Source: Paenibacillus elgii NBRC 100335
GTDB lineage: Bacteria; Bacillota; Bacilli; Paenibacillales; NBRC-103111
Assembly (NCBI RefSeq): GCF_004000865.1
Contig: NZ_BIMB01000035.1
Coordinates: forward strand, 1 to 64,000
DNA: 64,000 bases
Reading direction: 5' to 3'
The position numbers and the translations under genes were made by a program. A model generated the notes under the pieces. The model was not told the DNA's origin, did no database searches, and saw nothing but the letters and a program-made list of their open reading frames with translations. How positions within the stretch are numbered: position 1 is the stretch's first letter; the number at the start of each line of letters is the position of its first letter. Shown piece after piece: positions 8,225-17,597 of the stretch.

Positions 8225-9517
8225 TTACAAAAGCGTCTTTAATCCATGGAGTTTCGTCATGTACTTTACTTCTTGAAATGAACTCATCCATCTTTTTCGT
8301 TGTCTTTTCTTTGCGTACCATCTTGTGAACCGCTGAAGGATGTACCAATCCAGCTTGGCTAGCTTCTCTTGGCTTTAGACGGTGTAGTAATAGTTCCGCC
8401 AGCCTTGAATCTTCGGATTTAGCCACGCGACCTGCTCTTCCATTGATTTGGATCGCATGCATGGCGGAGATAGTCGTTCTTTCACCACGCCTCGAATTCG
8501 TTCCTCCGCTTTCCGGGTCAGCCACTGTTGGGTCGTGTAATAGACTCGTCCTTGTGACGTTTCCGCTTTCGTCTTCCGGTGATGCATGCCGAGGAAGTCG
8601 AAACCTTCCTCGCCCGTCCACAGCCCGACGATTCGCGTTTTGGTCGGATGTAGGGTCAGTTCCAGTCGCTCCATAATCGTTTGAATGAGGGCGTAGGCAC
8701 GATCTGCATCCTTCTTCGTCTTGCAGACGACCACAAAGTCGTCTGCGTAGCGCGTCAGTTCTCCAACTCCTTGACCGTGGCGTTCCCACAATACATCGAA
8801 GTAGTTCAAATAGATGTTCGCCAAGAGTGGCGAGATGACTCCGCCTTGCGGAGTGCCTAAGTCGGCACGTCGAACGCTTCCTTCTTCCATTACACCTGCG
8901 CTTAGCCACTTTCGAATCAGCTTTAAGACTCGTCTGTCGCTGATCCGCATCGCGACCAGCTTCATGAGCTTCTCTTGGTTAATGCTGTCGAAGTAGCCTT
9001 GGATGTCGACGTCGACCACCCAATTCCCTTTGCGGTTACAGGCTTTTCGAATGCGTTCGAGCGCTCCCTTGGCGCTGCGTTTCGGACGGAAGCCAAACGA
9101 GGCTTCCTGAAAATCCATTTCAAAGACCGGTTCAATGACGAGCTTCGTTGCCATTTGTATGACGCGGTCTCGTACCGTTGGGATGCCGAGCGGTCTTTGT
9201 TTGCCATCCTTCTTCGGAATGTAATGTCTTCTTACCGGTGCTGGGTGGTATTCACCATCCTTCAACAACCGATGGCATTCCTCGATGAATACAAACTCCC
9301 CTCGCTTCTCGATCTCCGCGAGGGTTTGACCGTCGACACCCGCGGCTCCTTTATTGGCGCGAACTCGACGCCACGCTTCCCACAGAATATCTCTGCGGTA
9401 CACCTTGTCATACAGGGCATGAAATCTACGCTTTTTGTTTTCCTTGGCCGCATGACCTAGCTTCTCTTGGAGTTGTTGAACGTTTTCTTTTGGTGTCGTT
9501 AGCCGTTTGGCATTCAC
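8225..9517 (-). pseudogene. ltrA: group II intron reverse transcriptase/maturase with premature stop
   Basis: The frame encodes 380 residues up to TAA at 8377-8375, then continues in the same frame for another 49 codons to a second TAA at 8227-8225. The downstream part (SQEKLAKLDWYILQRFTRWY) is the expected C-terminal maturase segment, so the first stop is a nonsense mutation, probably of TAC or TAT in the context YYYTV-Y-SQEK. The RT core is intact: VVDVDIQGYFDSI, GTPQGGVISPLLAN and the RYADDFVV motif. No HNH endonuclease domain follows. The 380-residue product may lack splicing activity. The start ATG at 9517 has AAGGAGGTACG upstream. Confidence 0.88.
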
Positions 9518-10046
9518 TAATTCGTACCTCCTTAAGAAACATGAACAAAGCAGGGCTCCTTCCCTCCCGCAGGTTGTGTTGTCCTGCGCTCCTCGGTACT
9601 ATGAACCCCTCGGACTCCCTTCCTGCAGACAGCTCACTTCACCTTCTGGGCTTATAGAATGTCTCTTTACGGATTCAAAAAAAAAAACTCGTGCAGGGGA
9701 GGGTCTCCCCAGTTCACTGCATGATCTTTCATGCCATACCGATCCCCTTACACCGGAGGATTCTTCGCTGTCGTTCCAAGTTCTTCACAGCTTCCATGGC
9801 CTTCGTCCAGTTTAGCGAGACTCGGCTTCCTCTTTTCCCCCTTGCGGGGCCTTTTTGACGATGCGGCAGGATTCACTTGATGTTACGGTCTGGTATGTTG
9901 CTCGCCCTGCCTCTGTCAGGTACTTTTGTCGATGCGCTTTTACGCACGGATTTCGCCATGCGCAAGCATCCTAGCTACGAAGGTGGCTTGGCCCCTCCTT
10001 CGGTTGGACTTTCACCAACTAGATCATGCGTGCCTCTGGGCACGCC

Positions 10047-10082
10047 AAAACAAAAAGCGCCTTCCCCACTGGAGAAGACGCT
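10047..10082 (-). terminator. terminator of the chemotaxis gene, used as intron target
   Basis: On the minus strand a 12-bp stem (AGCGTCTTCTCC / GGGGAAGGCGCT, loop AGT) is followed by TTTTTGTTTT. It lies 14 bases after the chemotaxis gene stop. The group II intron begins four bases beyond the T-tract. Confidence 0.9.
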
Positions 10083-10095
10083 TTGCAGACCTGCA

Positions 10096-12273
10096 TTAAA
10101 CTTGGAATTTCGACAACTGTTCCTTCAACGAGTTTGACAGGTCTTCGAGACTGTCGGACAGCTTCACAAGACCGGAGCTAATGCTCATTTGCTCCGAGCT
10201 CAGAGATGCCACCTCTTGCGAAGTCGCGGACGATTCTTCGGCCACAGCGCTGACGTTCGACATCGCATCGCTCAGCACCATCTGCGACGCTTCAAGCTCG
10301 CTGATCGACTCCGTTACTTCGGACAACCGTTCAATGAATTCGCCCATCTGCGAATCGACTTGCTTAAAGATCGAATCGGCTTCTTTCACGGATTCGATTT
10401 GTTCCTGGAAAATCGGGTAAGCCTGCGAGAGCACGTTAACCGTCTCGTCAATTTCCTTCTGAATCGTTTCGGTAATTTGGCCGACGATCGCGATCGATTG
10501 TCTGGATTGGTCGGCCAGCTTGCGGATTTCGTCCGCAACGACCATGAAGCCTTTCCCCGCCGCACCGGCCCGGGCCGCTTCAATCGTAGCGTTCAACGAC
10601 AAGATGTTCGTTTGCTTCGTCATGTTGCTGAGCACGTCCAAAATTTTGCGGATGGAGCGGGTGCTTTCCTTCAGGTTATCGACCTTCTCCACCATCGAGC
10701 GGGTCATCGCTTCGGTTGCGTTCGTTTTGCCGATCAGCTCGGACATATACTCGATCCCTTGCTTACTCGACGCTTGAACTTCCGAAGCCGCGGAGCCCAT
10801 AACGATGTTGGCGTCGACCACGCTTTTCATCTGCATGCCGATATTGTGAGTCAGCTCGTTGCCGCGCTCGGATTTCATAGCCAGGCTGGATGCGCCGCTG
10901 GCGATTTCTTCAGTAGCGACGGCGATTTCTTTAGCCGACGTAGCCGTTTTCTTCGAAGCGTCCGACAAGCTCCCCGCCGTTTGCAGTACCTCTTGAGCGG
11001 AATGATTCGTCTGCTGTACCAGCGTCGTAATTTTTTCCATCATCTGGTTGAAGCTTTGACCAAGCTGTCCGATCTCGTCTTGGCTCGTAACGGTCATCCG
11101 CACCTTCAGGTTGCCTTGCTCCCCTTCTTTCATCAAGTTGCGGAGCTGAACGACCGGGCGTCCGATCATTCGTACGATGAAGTATCCGATGACAATGGCG
11201 ATAATCATCGCCACAAAAGCCATCAGCCAAGTCATCCCGAAGATGACTCCCGCATCCTTCACAAGCTCCGCCACTGGCATCGCGCCGATCAAAAGCCAAT
11301 TCGTTTTGGCCGACTTGAAATAAACGAGCTGCATGTCGCGGCTGCTGTTTTGCAGGTTTCCTTTGTCTTCTGCAAAGGCTTCCTTCGTTACCCCCAGATC
11401 GCTCGGTTTGCCAAGCACCGCAACGTCCTGGTTATAGATGTAGTTCATGTCAGGTGTGACGATGACCGTTTTTCCGCCTTCGCCCATCGAGATTTGACTG
11501 AGCTCCTTACCAACCGCTTCCAAGTTAATCTCCAACAGAAGCACGGACTGCACGGCATTGGTCGTCGTGTTCTTCAGCACGCGGCCCAAACCGAACGAAG
11601 CCGTGCCGGCATTGCCAAGCGAATCCGAGTAGCCCTTCGCTCTGGATTCCAACCAAGTCGCTTTACCGTTGCCTTCAACGATCTTCTTGAACCAATCTTC
11701 CTGTGCCAGGCTTTCCTTACTCATCGCTGAACCGGCCGAAGCTACCGGCTCTCCGCTTGCTTTAAACAAATAGATCGACTTGAGCGTTTTGTTCGAGTAC
11801 GAATAAACGTTCAGCTTGTCGCCAAGCTTCTGCCGGAGCTGGAGAAAATCGTAGCTATTTTTATTCACGGTATCCATATCCGCAAGCAGCTTTTTCAAAT
11901 CTTCGTCCAGCAAAATTTGCATCGACAAGTCTTCGTAGGTGGCGTAGAGCAGATCGAGCTTCTGCCCGGCTTGCATAATGGTTCCTTCCGACGCGTCGGC
12001 CACCTTTTTCTGGATTACTCCCTTGGAGATGTTATAAGAAGTCAGACCTACGGTCAACACGAAAAACAAGATGCTGATAAAAAAGATAAGGAACAGCTTG
12101 CCCCCTACCGACCTCAACAAGTTCAAAAGACCTACTTCCTTCAGTGAACCCACTACTTTAGAAGCACTCGAACCTTCGGAACGATTCGGGTCGGATGAAT
12201 TAGGGAGCCCTTTTTTCAACGATTTGCCGGCTTTTTGCAGGCTGGCTTTAAGTGAAGACCATTGATCCTTCAC
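10096..12273 (-). CDS. methyl-accepting chemotaxis protein
   Basis: About 725 residues. A cytoplasmic basic N-terminus of about 60 residues is followed by membrane segment 1 (about 63-85), an extracellular dCache-like sensor (to about 335), membrane segment 2, a HAMP domain ([15 protein letters not shown]) and a long coiled-coil signalling domain whose hairpin tip is [20 protein letters not shown]. It reports ligand binding to CheA/CheW. GTG at 12273 is preferred because AGGTGG is seven to ten bases upstream; GTG codons at 12285 and 12282 overlap that site. No chemotaxis genes are nearby. A strong terminator follows. Confidence 0.92.
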   Translation of the reverse strand: MKDQWSSLKASLQKAGKSLKKGLPNSSDPNRSEGSSASKVVGSLKEVGLLNLLRSVGGKLFLIFFISILFFVLTVGLTSYNISKGVIQKKVADASEGTIMQAGQKLDLLYATYEDLSMQILLDEDLKKLLADMDTVNKNSYDFLQLRQKLGDKLNVYSYSNKTLKSIYLFKASGEPVASAGSAMSKESLAQEDWFKKIVEGNGKATWLESRAKGYSDSLGNAGTASFGLGRVLKNTTTNAVQSVLLLEINLEAVGKELSQISMGEGGKTVIVTPDMNYIYNQDVAVLGKPSDLGVTKEAFAEDKGNLQNSSRDMQLVYFKSAKTNWLLIGAMPVAELVKDAGVIFGMTWLMAFVAMIIAIVIGYFIVRMIGRPVVQLRNLMKEGEQGNLKVRMTVTSQDEIGQLGQSFNQMMEKITTLVQQTNHSAQEVLQTAGSLSDASKKTATSAKEIAVATEEIASGASSLAMKSERGNELTHNIGMQMKSVVDANIVMGSAASEVQASSKQGIEYMSELIGKTNATEAMTRSMVEKVDNLKESTRSIRKILDVLSNMTKQTNILSLNATIEAARAGAAGKGFMVVADEIRKLADQSRQSIAIVGQITETIQKEIDETVNVLSQAYPIFQEQIESVKEADSIFKQVDSQMGEFIERLSEVTESISELEASQMVLSDAMSNVSAVAEESSATSQEVASLSSEQMSISSGLVKLSDSLEDLSNSLKEQLSKFQV

Positions 12274-12320
12274 AGGAAACACCACCTAGATATGTATTAG
12301 TTTTAAAAGTATGCAAGTAT

Positions 12321-12332
12321 TTAACCGGTTAA
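12321..12332. promoter_or_regulatory. perfect palindrome TTAACCGGTTAA upstream of the MCP gene
   Basis: The 12-base sequence is its own reverse complement and lies 48 bases upstream of the preferred MCP start. A transcription-factor site is plausible; it does not match a motif I can name with confidence. Confidence 0.35.
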
Positions 12333-12594
12333 TGTTGGTATTCGACATGAACTGTCAAAATCCCTTTAGTTCATTGGATTGCGATCAAAAAAATAGTAGT
12401 TCCACCGCCTCAATTCATAATCGCCTTACGAAATATATAAATTTTTAATTAATAAAAAAAGAGTATCTTTATCTATATCGGGACCAAGTAGGTAAAATGT
12501 TATAGATATTTTAACAAAAAATACGATTGCATGACCGAAGGCGCATACTTGGGCCATTGGACCGACTCTCGCCGGGATTATCCGTCTGAAAGCG

Positions 12595-12624
12595 CAAAAA
12601 AGCTCCGTCCCTAAGGGACGGAGC
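12595..12624 (-). terminator. terminator of the alaS-yrrO gene string
   Basis: On the minus strand GCTCCGTCCC TTA GGGACGGAGC is followed by TTTTTT. It lies 31 bases after the stop of the second U32 gene. Confidence 0.92.
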
Positions 12625-12655
12625 GTCGTCAAGCGGCGGTTACAGCCGCGGCCAT

Positions 12656-13945
12656 TTACGAATTTCTCATTTTTTTGCGCATCATATCAAACGGACGGAC
12701 CGGTTGCTCCACCTTCATCCGGATGAGCTGCAGCGGATGACGCGCAGCGTCGAGCGATTTGCCCTCTTCATCGTGCAGCTCACCCACCGTCTGCTTGAAG
12801 AACGTGCCCTTCGGACCGAAGAACTCCACTTCCTGCCCCGGCTTAAAATGGTTCCGCTGCTGGATCAGCGCGGTCTCCGTCGCTTCGTCATACGCCATCA
12901 CAACGCCGACAAAATCATACGGAGCCGCTTTGTCCTCAGGCTCGAAGATGTGGTCCTCGTGCCCCGGGCGGTCGTAGAAAAACCCGGTATTGAGCGGACG
13001 GTTAGCCGCCTTCTGAATCTCGTACAGCCACTCCGGCTTCATCTCGTAATGCTCCGGATCGGCAAAATACGCATCGATCGCTTGACGGTACGCATTGACG
13101 ACCGTGGCGACGTAATGAACGCTCTTCATGCGGCCTTCGATTTTGAAGCTGTCGACGCCGGCGCGAATCAGCTCGGGAACGTACTCGATCATGCACAGAT
13201 CCTTCGAGCTCATCGAGAACGGATTGTCGCCCGTTTGGAACAACGGAATTTCCTTGATACCGATCTGCGGTCCGCTCAGCTCTTCCTCGGTAGTAAACAG
13301 ATCGTATTTCCAGCGGCAGGACTGCGAACAGCCGCCGCGGTTCGAGTCGCGGTCCGTGAAATGATTCGACAGCACGCAGCGTCCCGAATAGGAGCTGCAC
13401 ATCGCCCCATGGACGAACACTTCGATCTCCATATCGACGTGCGTCTTGATCTCGACGATTTCTTCCATGGTTGCCTCACGGGCAAGCACGACCCGGTCGA
13501 TGCCTTCTTCTTTCCAGAACTGCACGGCCTGCCGGTTCATCGTGGACTGCTGGGTGCTCAGGTGAATTTCCAGCTTCGGAGCCGCGCGTTTGCACGTCTC
13601 GATAATAATCGGGTCCGCCACGATGATCGCATGCACGCCAGCATCCTGAATGCCGCGAAGATAATCTTCCAGGCCTGACAAATCTTCATTGTGGGCATAA
13701 ATATTCGTTGCGACGAATACTTTTGCGCCATATTTCTCTGCAAACTCGACCCCTTCCCGCATTTCCTCGAAGGTGAAGTTATCTGCGTTCGACCTGAGCC
13801 CGTATTGCTGCCCGCCGATATAGACCGCATCCGCCCCGTAATGAACGGCGAATTTCAGCTTTTCCAAGCTTCCGGCCGGCGCGAGCAGCTCAGGTTTCTC
13901 GAACCGCACTCGCTTGCCAAGGAGCTCTTGCTTCAACAATGTCAT
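12656..13945 (-). CDS. trhP2: U32 family tRNA wobble-uridine hydroxylation protein (YrrO/TrhP2-like)
   Basis: A 429-residue peptidase-U32 family protein. Features include the N-terminal PELLAPAGSLEKLKFAVHYG, the U32 signature region EVFVHGAMCSSYSGRC, and cysteines in GGCSQSCRW that with the preceding ones could hold an iron-sulfur cluster. In B. subtilis YrrO and YrrN (TrhP2/TrhP1) are required for prephenate-dependent 5-hydroxyuridine formation at tRNA position 34. The family is named for a protease, but that activity is not expected here. GAGGTGG lies upstream of the ATG. It follows the first U32 gene after 33 bases and ends the operon. Confidence 0.9.
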   Translation of the reverse strand: MTLLKQELLGKRVRFEKPELLAPAGSLEKLKFAVHYGADAVYIGGQQYGLRSNADNFTFEEMREGVEFAEKYGAKVFVATNIYAHNEDLSGLEDYLRGIQDAGVHAIIVADPIIIETCKRAAPKLEIHLSTQQSTMNRQAVQFWKEEGIDRVVLAREATMEEIVEIKTHVDMEIEVFVHGAMCSSYSGRCVLSNHFTDRDSNRGGCSQSCRWKYDLFTTEEELSGPQIGIKEIPLFQTGDNPFSMSSKDLCMIEYVPELIRAGVDSFKIEGRMKSVHYVATVVNAYRQAIDAYFADPEHYEMKPEWLYEIQKAANRPLNTGFFYDRPGHEDHIFEPEDKAAPYDFVGVVMAYDEATETALIQQRNHFKPGQEVEFFGPKGTFFKQTVGELHDEEGKSLDAARHPLQLIRMKVEQPVRPFDMMRKKMRNS

Positions 13946-13978
13946 GATATTCCACCTCGCTTATATCTTCGAATAATA

Positions 13979-14920
13979 TTAATAAACCTGCTCTTTGAAA
14001 AAGAATCCGTACGTCAGCTCGCGCCGTTCGTCCTGCAGCGCGCGGATCGCATCCAGCCACTCCTCTTGAAACTCGTAGCCGTCCGGATTCGCCGTATACG
14101 CGTCTATCACTTGCCGGTAACCACGCACAACCACTTCATTGTACTCCGGCGATTTCAGCAGCGCCTCCAGCTTGAAGCTGTCGATACCGCCTTCCATCAG
14201 CTCATGCAGGCTATCCAGCATACAGATGTCGTCCGAGCTCATAATGTGCGTGCCGTTCGCATCCTCGTAGATCGGATATCGCTCGTTCGGCCGCTCCTGC
14301 TCGATCAGGAACAAGCCTTCCTCTTTATCGAGCTCCAGCTTTTCAAGCTCTTGAGGACGCCCTTGATGCTCTTTATAATTGGTCAACAGGCTCCGCTTCG
14401 AGTGATATATATTCGTAATGCCATGAACTTGCACTTCCACTTCCATCGAGCCATCAAGCTGACGCGCGATTTCCAGCGTCTCCTCCAGGTTCAGCTCGCG
14501 GGCCAGCACCATGCGGGCCGCCCCTTTACTTGCCCAATAGCTAGCCGTCGCATAGTTGGTGGAGGTCATCTCCGCGTTCCAATGCAAACGCATGCCGGAT
14601 GCGAAGCCGCGAACCGCCATCAGCACGGCCGGATCGCCGAAAACGATGCCGTCGATACCCGCTTGCTGCAGCCGGCCTACATACTTTTCCAGCTCAGGCA
14701 GCAAGTCGTTGTCCATAATATTGTTGACGGCTGCGTACACTTTCGCTCCGTGTTCATGCGCCCATGTAACGAGCGATGCCAGCTCCTCCGCCGTTACTTC
14801 CCCTGGCAGCCGCAAGCCGAACCGATGCTCGCCTACGAGGACAGCGTCCGCCCCTGCCTCGATATACCGCTTCGCTTCTGCGGATGATCCGGCCGAAATC
14901 AATAGTTCCGGTTTTTTCAT
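13979..14920 (-). CDS. trhP1: U32 family tRNA hydroxylation protein (YrrN/TrhP1-like)
   Basis: A 313-residue U32 protein with N-terminal PELLISAGSSAEAKRYIEAG and VEVQVHGITNIYHSKRSLLT in place of the cysteine-bearing signature of its partner. It corresponds to B. subtilis YrrN, which acts with YrrO in wobble uridine hydroxylation. It lacks the cysteine cluster seen in the second gene, consistent with a non-catalytic or partner role; that is inference. AGGAGAAGG is upstream of the ATG. It lies 31 bases after mltG; the methyltransferase gene yrrM found between these genes in B. subtilis is absent here. Confidence 0.9.
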   Translation of the reverse strand: MKKPELLISAGSSAEAKRYIEAGADAVLVGEHRFGLRLPGEVTAEELASLVTWAHEHGAKVYAAVNNIMDNDLLPELEKYVGRLQQAGIDGIVFGDPAVLMAVRGFASGMRLHWNAEMTSTNYATASYWASKGAARMVLARELNLEETLEIARQLDGSMEVEVQVHGITNIYHSKRSLLTNYKEHQGRPQELEKLELDKEEGLFLIEQERPNERYPIYEDANGTHIMSSDDICMLDSLHELMEGGIDSFKLEALLKSPEYNEVVVRGYRQVIDAYTANPDGYEFQEEWLDAIRALQDERRELTYGFFFKEQVY

Positions 14921-14951
14921 CGCCTGCTCACCTTCTCCTCACATTGTAAAG

Positions 14952-16010
14952 CTACGGCTTGGCGCTTTTGGCGCTCTCCGCGATATTCTTCTTATGCTGC
15001 TCGAACGTCTCCGCAAACAAATGCGCCTTGCTTCCGTCCTTTTTCGTGACATAAAACAAATATTTGGTATCTGCCGGATAAATCGCCGCTTTGATCGAGG
15101 CGAGGCTCGGACTTGCAATCGGTCCGGGCGGCAGCCCTTTATTCAAATACGTATTATAAGGACTTTGAATCTGCAGATCTTTCTCGAACAGCCGGTCCTT
15201 CGGCTTGTCGAACAAATACTGCACGGTCGCATCGATTTGCAGCGGCATGCCCTGCTTTAAGCGGTTATGAATGACGCCGCTAACGAGCGCGCGCTCGTCC
15301 TCGACAACAACCTCGCGCTCGATGAGCGAGGCCAGCGTCAGCATCTGATGCACGGTCAAGCCGCGTTGGGCCAATGTCTGCTTCCAATCCTGCGGCAGCT
15401 GCCCAAGCTTCTTGTCGAGCTCTTGCGTCATCGTCTCGATCATCTCTTGCGGACTCGTCCCCTTTTTCCATTCGTACGTTTCCGGGAACAAATACCCTTC
15501 GAGACGGGACCGCAAGGACGCGTCGGCCGGAATCTGCGCCGCTGCGGAGCCTTCTGCCCCCTTGTAGCCTTGTACAAGATTCATGAACTGCTGCAAGTCA
15601 ACGCCTTCCTGCTGCTGCAGCTTTTCCGCGATCTGACGCACGGTATAGCCCTCAGGCACCGTTAGGCGAATGCCCGCTTCCTTAACCGTATCTCCCTGGT
15701 TCAGGTGCTCGATGATCTCGTCCGGCGACATTCCAGGCTTCATGGCGTACTCGCCTGCTTGGAAGCGGCCGCCTTCCTGCTTGTATTTCAAGTACCACGT
15801 AAAAACGCGGGCGCTGCGAATAATGCCTTTGCTCTCCAGCTCAGCCGCGAGCTGTCCCGTTCCGGCGCCCGGCGGCAGCGAGATGCGCTGCTCCGTCTCC
15901 GAAGCCGGCATCGGCTGAAGCGAGCGGGTGACATACCACCCAAACCCTGTCCCGGCTCCGGCCACCATTGCAACAATTCCTATGATTCCCCAAATCCATA
16001 CCCGTTTCAC
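14952..16010 (-). CDS. mltG: endolytic murein transglycosylase MltG (YrrL)
   Basis: The protein has 352 residues from GTG 16010, which has AAGGAG seven bases upstream; the earlier in-frame start at 16037 has none. One N-terminal membrane segment (about 5-27) is followed by a LysM-like region and the YceG domain. The catalytic glutamate is in LASLIEREVV, and YNTYLNKGLPPGPIASPS is typical near the C-terminus. MltG cuts nascent glycan strands and is thought to set their length. Position between yrzB and yrrN matches B. subtilis yrrL. Confidence 0.94.
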   Translation of the reverse strand: MKRVWIWGIIGIVAMVAGAGTGFGWYVTRSLQPMPASETEQRISLPPGAGTGQLAAELESKGIIRSARVFTWYLKYKQEGGRFQAGEYAMKPGMSPDEIIEHLNQGDTVKEAGIRLTVPEGYTVRQIAEKLQQQEGVDLQQFMNLVQGYKGAEGSAAAQIPADASLRSRLEGYLFPETYEWKKGTSPQEMIETMTQELDKKLGQLPQDWKQTLAQRGLTVHQMLTLASLIEREVVVEDERALVSGVIHNRLKQGMPLQIDATVQYLFDKPKDRLFEKDLQIQSPYNTYLNKGLPPGPIASPSLASIKAAIYPADTKYLFYVTKKDGSKAHLFAETFEQHKKNIAESAKSAKP

Positions 16011-16095
16011 GGCGCCGCTCCTTCTACATCTCCGCAAACAAACGAAAAAGAGCGGATCATCTCCGCTCAGGCTTCCTTAAGAAAAAAGTTGTACA

Positions 16096-16404
16096 TTACA
16101 ACTGTTCGTCAGCCGGAAAAGTCAACTCGTCGAAAAGCTCGGAGACGTTTTCCCATTCATCGTCGTCTTCGATCGTTTCAAGCTCAAGCTCCCCGTCATC
16201 TTTCCGTGTCACACGGTAAATTTCCGGTTCGTCTTCCTTGCCCGCCTTTGCTTTTTCCAGCATCGCGTACCCTTGATCACCCAGGATCAATTCGGAGACG
16301 ATACGATAGACGACGGATTCCTGCTCTTCGTCATACAAAATAATATCATCTCCGAACGTTTCCCGCAACTGACGGGTCGGCGTCGCTTCCATATTCGGGT
16401 TCAA
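16096..16404 (-). CDS. DUF1292 family protein, second copy
   Basis: About 102 residues from TTG 16404, chosen because AAGGAGG is eight bases upstream. It is acidic and resembles YrzB: a beta-rich core ending in EDDDEWENVSELFDEL, close to EDEEEWNIVEETFNTL of the neighbouring DUF1292 gene. Function is unknown for the family. It appears to be a diverged tandem duplicate, since B. subtilis has one copy here. A short hairpin (16433-16450) separates the two copies without a proper T-tract. Confidence 0.8.
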   Translation of the reverse strand: MNPNMEATPTRQLRETFGDDIILYDEEQESVVYRIVSELILGDQGYAMLEKAKAGKEDEPEIYRVTRKDDGELELETIEDDDEWENVSELFDELTFPADEQL

Positions 16405-16461
16405 CGTTCCAGCCTCCTTATGCAAACGGCAAGCCTCCCATACGGGAGGCCGGGCGCCATC

Positions 16462-16788
16462 TTACTTGGACGATTCTTCTTCCTCGTCGTCGTATTCGTC
16501 CATCAGCGTGTTGAACGTTTCCTCCACGATATTCCATTCTTCTTCGTCCTCAATCGTGTACAGCTGCAGGTCGTCGCCGTCCTCTTCATAGCGGAACGCG
16601 TACACTTCGTCGGATTCCTCGTCGGCATCGACAGGAACAACCATCATATACTTTTTATCCGAGCCGTCCACTTCGAATTTCATGATGACTTCGAATTCTT
16701 CTTCGTTGCCTTCTTCGTCGGGAATGTAAATAATTTCGGGCTCTTCTTGCAGCTGTTCCTGATTGGTATTTTGATCTTTATCTGTCAC
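16462..16788 (-). CDS. yrzB: DUF1292 family protein (YrzB)
   Basis: A 108-residue very acidic protein with an N-terminal disordered stretch rich in D, E, N and Q, then the DUF1292 core. It lies six bases after ruvX in the order ireB-ruvX-yrzB-mltG that is conserved across Bacillota. No enzymatic motif is visible and the function is unknown. GGTGAAGAACGG is upstream of the ATG. Confidence 0.88.
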   Translation of the reverse strand: MTDKDQNTNQEQLQEEPEIIYIPDEEGNEEEFEVIMKFEVDGSDKKYMMVVPVDADEESDEVYAFRYEEDGDDLQLYTIEDEEEWNIVEETFNTLMDEYDDEEEESSK

Positions 16789-16794
16789 CGTTCT

Positions 16795-17217
16795 TCACCT
16801 CTTCGAGTTGGATTGTGCATCCATATATCCTTGCAAAATGAGCGCAGCCGCCATCTTGTCGATGACCAGCTTTCGTTTCTTGCGGCTGACGTCCGCCTCC
16901 AGCAGCGTGCGCTGGGCGGAGGCGGTTGTCAGCCTTTCATCCCACAAATGCACCGGCAATTGTAGGGTTTCATGCACTTGCTCTGAAAATGCGATACAAA
17001 TTTCTCCACGCGGACCGATCGTGTTGTTCATGTTTTTCGGCAGGCCTACGACGATCTCCGTGACGCCGTATTGCGCGATAAGCTCCCGAAGGCGGGCCAT
17101 ATCGCGCTCCTCGGTCGTTCTCCGGATCACTTCAAGCCCCTGCGCGGTCCAACCGAGCTCGTCGCTGACGGCGACGCCGATCGTCTTGTCCCCGTAATCC
17201 AGTCCCATCAAGCGCAT
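16795..17217 (-). CDS. ruvX: Holliday junction resolvase-like RuvX/YqgF (YrrK)
   Basis: A 140-residue RNase-H-fold protein. Motifs are the N-terminal LDYGDKTIGVAVSD with a metal-binding Asp, the central EIVVGLPKNMN and the C-terminal WDERLTTASAQ. The family acts in 16S rRNA 5' end processing in some bacteria, and a resolvase role has been proposed. It sits between ireB and yrzB in conserved order. Length is normal. Confidence 0.93.
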   Translation of the reverse strand: MRLMGLDYGDKTIGVAVSDELGWTAQGLEVIRRTTEERDMARLRELIAQYGVTEIVVGLPKNMNNTIGPRGEICIAFSEQVHETLQLPVHLWDERLTTASAQRTLLEADVSRKKRKLVIDKMAAALILQGYMDAQSNSKR

Positions 17218-17244
17218 TAGGTTCTCCAGTCTGGCGGCTTTCTT

Positions 17245-17508
17245 TTAAGATTTATATTGCTGCAAGTAGGAACGAACCAGTTCCTCGATCAATTCGTCCC
17301 GCTCCCGCTTGCGGATGATGCTGCGCGCATTGTTGTGACGCGGAATGTAAGCCGGGTCGCCCGAGAGCAAATAGCCTACAATTTGGTTGATCGGATTGTA
17401 CCCCTTCTCCTGCAGCGCATCGTACACCGCTAGAATGACTTCTTTGGGCGAGGTCTCGATCTCTTCCGCTTTTACATTGAACTTCATCGTTTTATCCATC
17501 GAACTCAT
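17245..17508 (-). CDS. ireB: IreB family regulatory phosphoprotein (YrzL)
   Basis: An 87-residue UPF0297 protein with the conserved segments [34 protein letters not shown] and [14 protein letters not shown]. In Enterococcus faecalis IreB is phosphorylated by the PASTA kinase IreK and modulates cephalosporin resistance. Here it is the first gene after alaS, as in other Bacillota. GGGGGTG is seven bases upstream of the chosen ATG. Confidence 0.94.
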   Translation of the reverse strand: MSSMDKTMKFNVKAEEIETSPKEVILAVYDALQEKGYNPINQIVGYLLSGDPAYIPRHNNARSIIRKRERDELIEELVRSYLQQYKS

Positions 17509-17575
17509 TTAGAGGCACCCCCCTGCATTTGATCAATACTGACTTATTCGCCACGATCCTAAAAATTCCTGTTTA

Positions 17576-17597
17576 CGGCAAAATTATTATTTTGCCG
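17576..17597 (-). repeat. inverted repeat over the alaS stop codon
   Basis: CGGCAAAAT and ATTTTGCCG form a perfect 9-bp dyad with a four-base loop at 17576-17597, and the alaS TAA (17589-17587) lies partly in the loop. There is no T-tract directly after it, so it could be a weak attenuator or an RNA-processing hairpin between alaS and ireB. Confidence 0.5.

Larger units (their letters stand above)
8123..10043 (-). mobile_element. group II intron with degenerate maturase gene
   Basis: Read on the minus strand the element starts GTGCCCAGAGGCACGC at 10043 and soon shows the family-typical TAGTTGGTGAAAGTCCAACC. It carries a maturase reading frame, then domain V (8195-8161), a domain VI hairpin and a 3' end near CTTTACTCTA (about 8124). 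The 5' boundary is marked by the T-tract of the chemotaxis-gene terminator directly before it. The 3' boundary is approximate, because TAG stands where the usual TAC/TAT end is expected. Insertion is intergenic and breaks no gene. Size is about 1.9 kb. Confidence 0.85.
12274..12655. other. intergenic region between the MCP and U32 genes
   Basis: This AT-rich stretch holds the MCP leader with a perfect 12-bp palindrome (12321-12332), a possible -35 TTGACA on the minus strand (12358-12353) without a good -10, and the terminator of the U32 operon (12595-12624). No supported gene is seen. Confidence 0.6.

Noticed and set aside
8184..8909. 241-codon minus-strand frame over the 3' part of the maturase
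   Set aside because: It is a second frame overlapping the RT/maturase gene, Arg-rich and without a start signal; the maturase frame carries the RT motifs.
10189..11730. 513-codon open frame on the plus strand opposite the chemotaxis gene
   Set aside because: It is antisense to a well-supported MCP and rich in Arg, His and Leu, as expected for a shadow frame. No ribosome-binding site or family was seen.
12426..12632. 68-codon minus-strand frame in the AT-rich intergenic region
   Set aside because: It includes the U32-operon terminator and has no ribosome-binding site.
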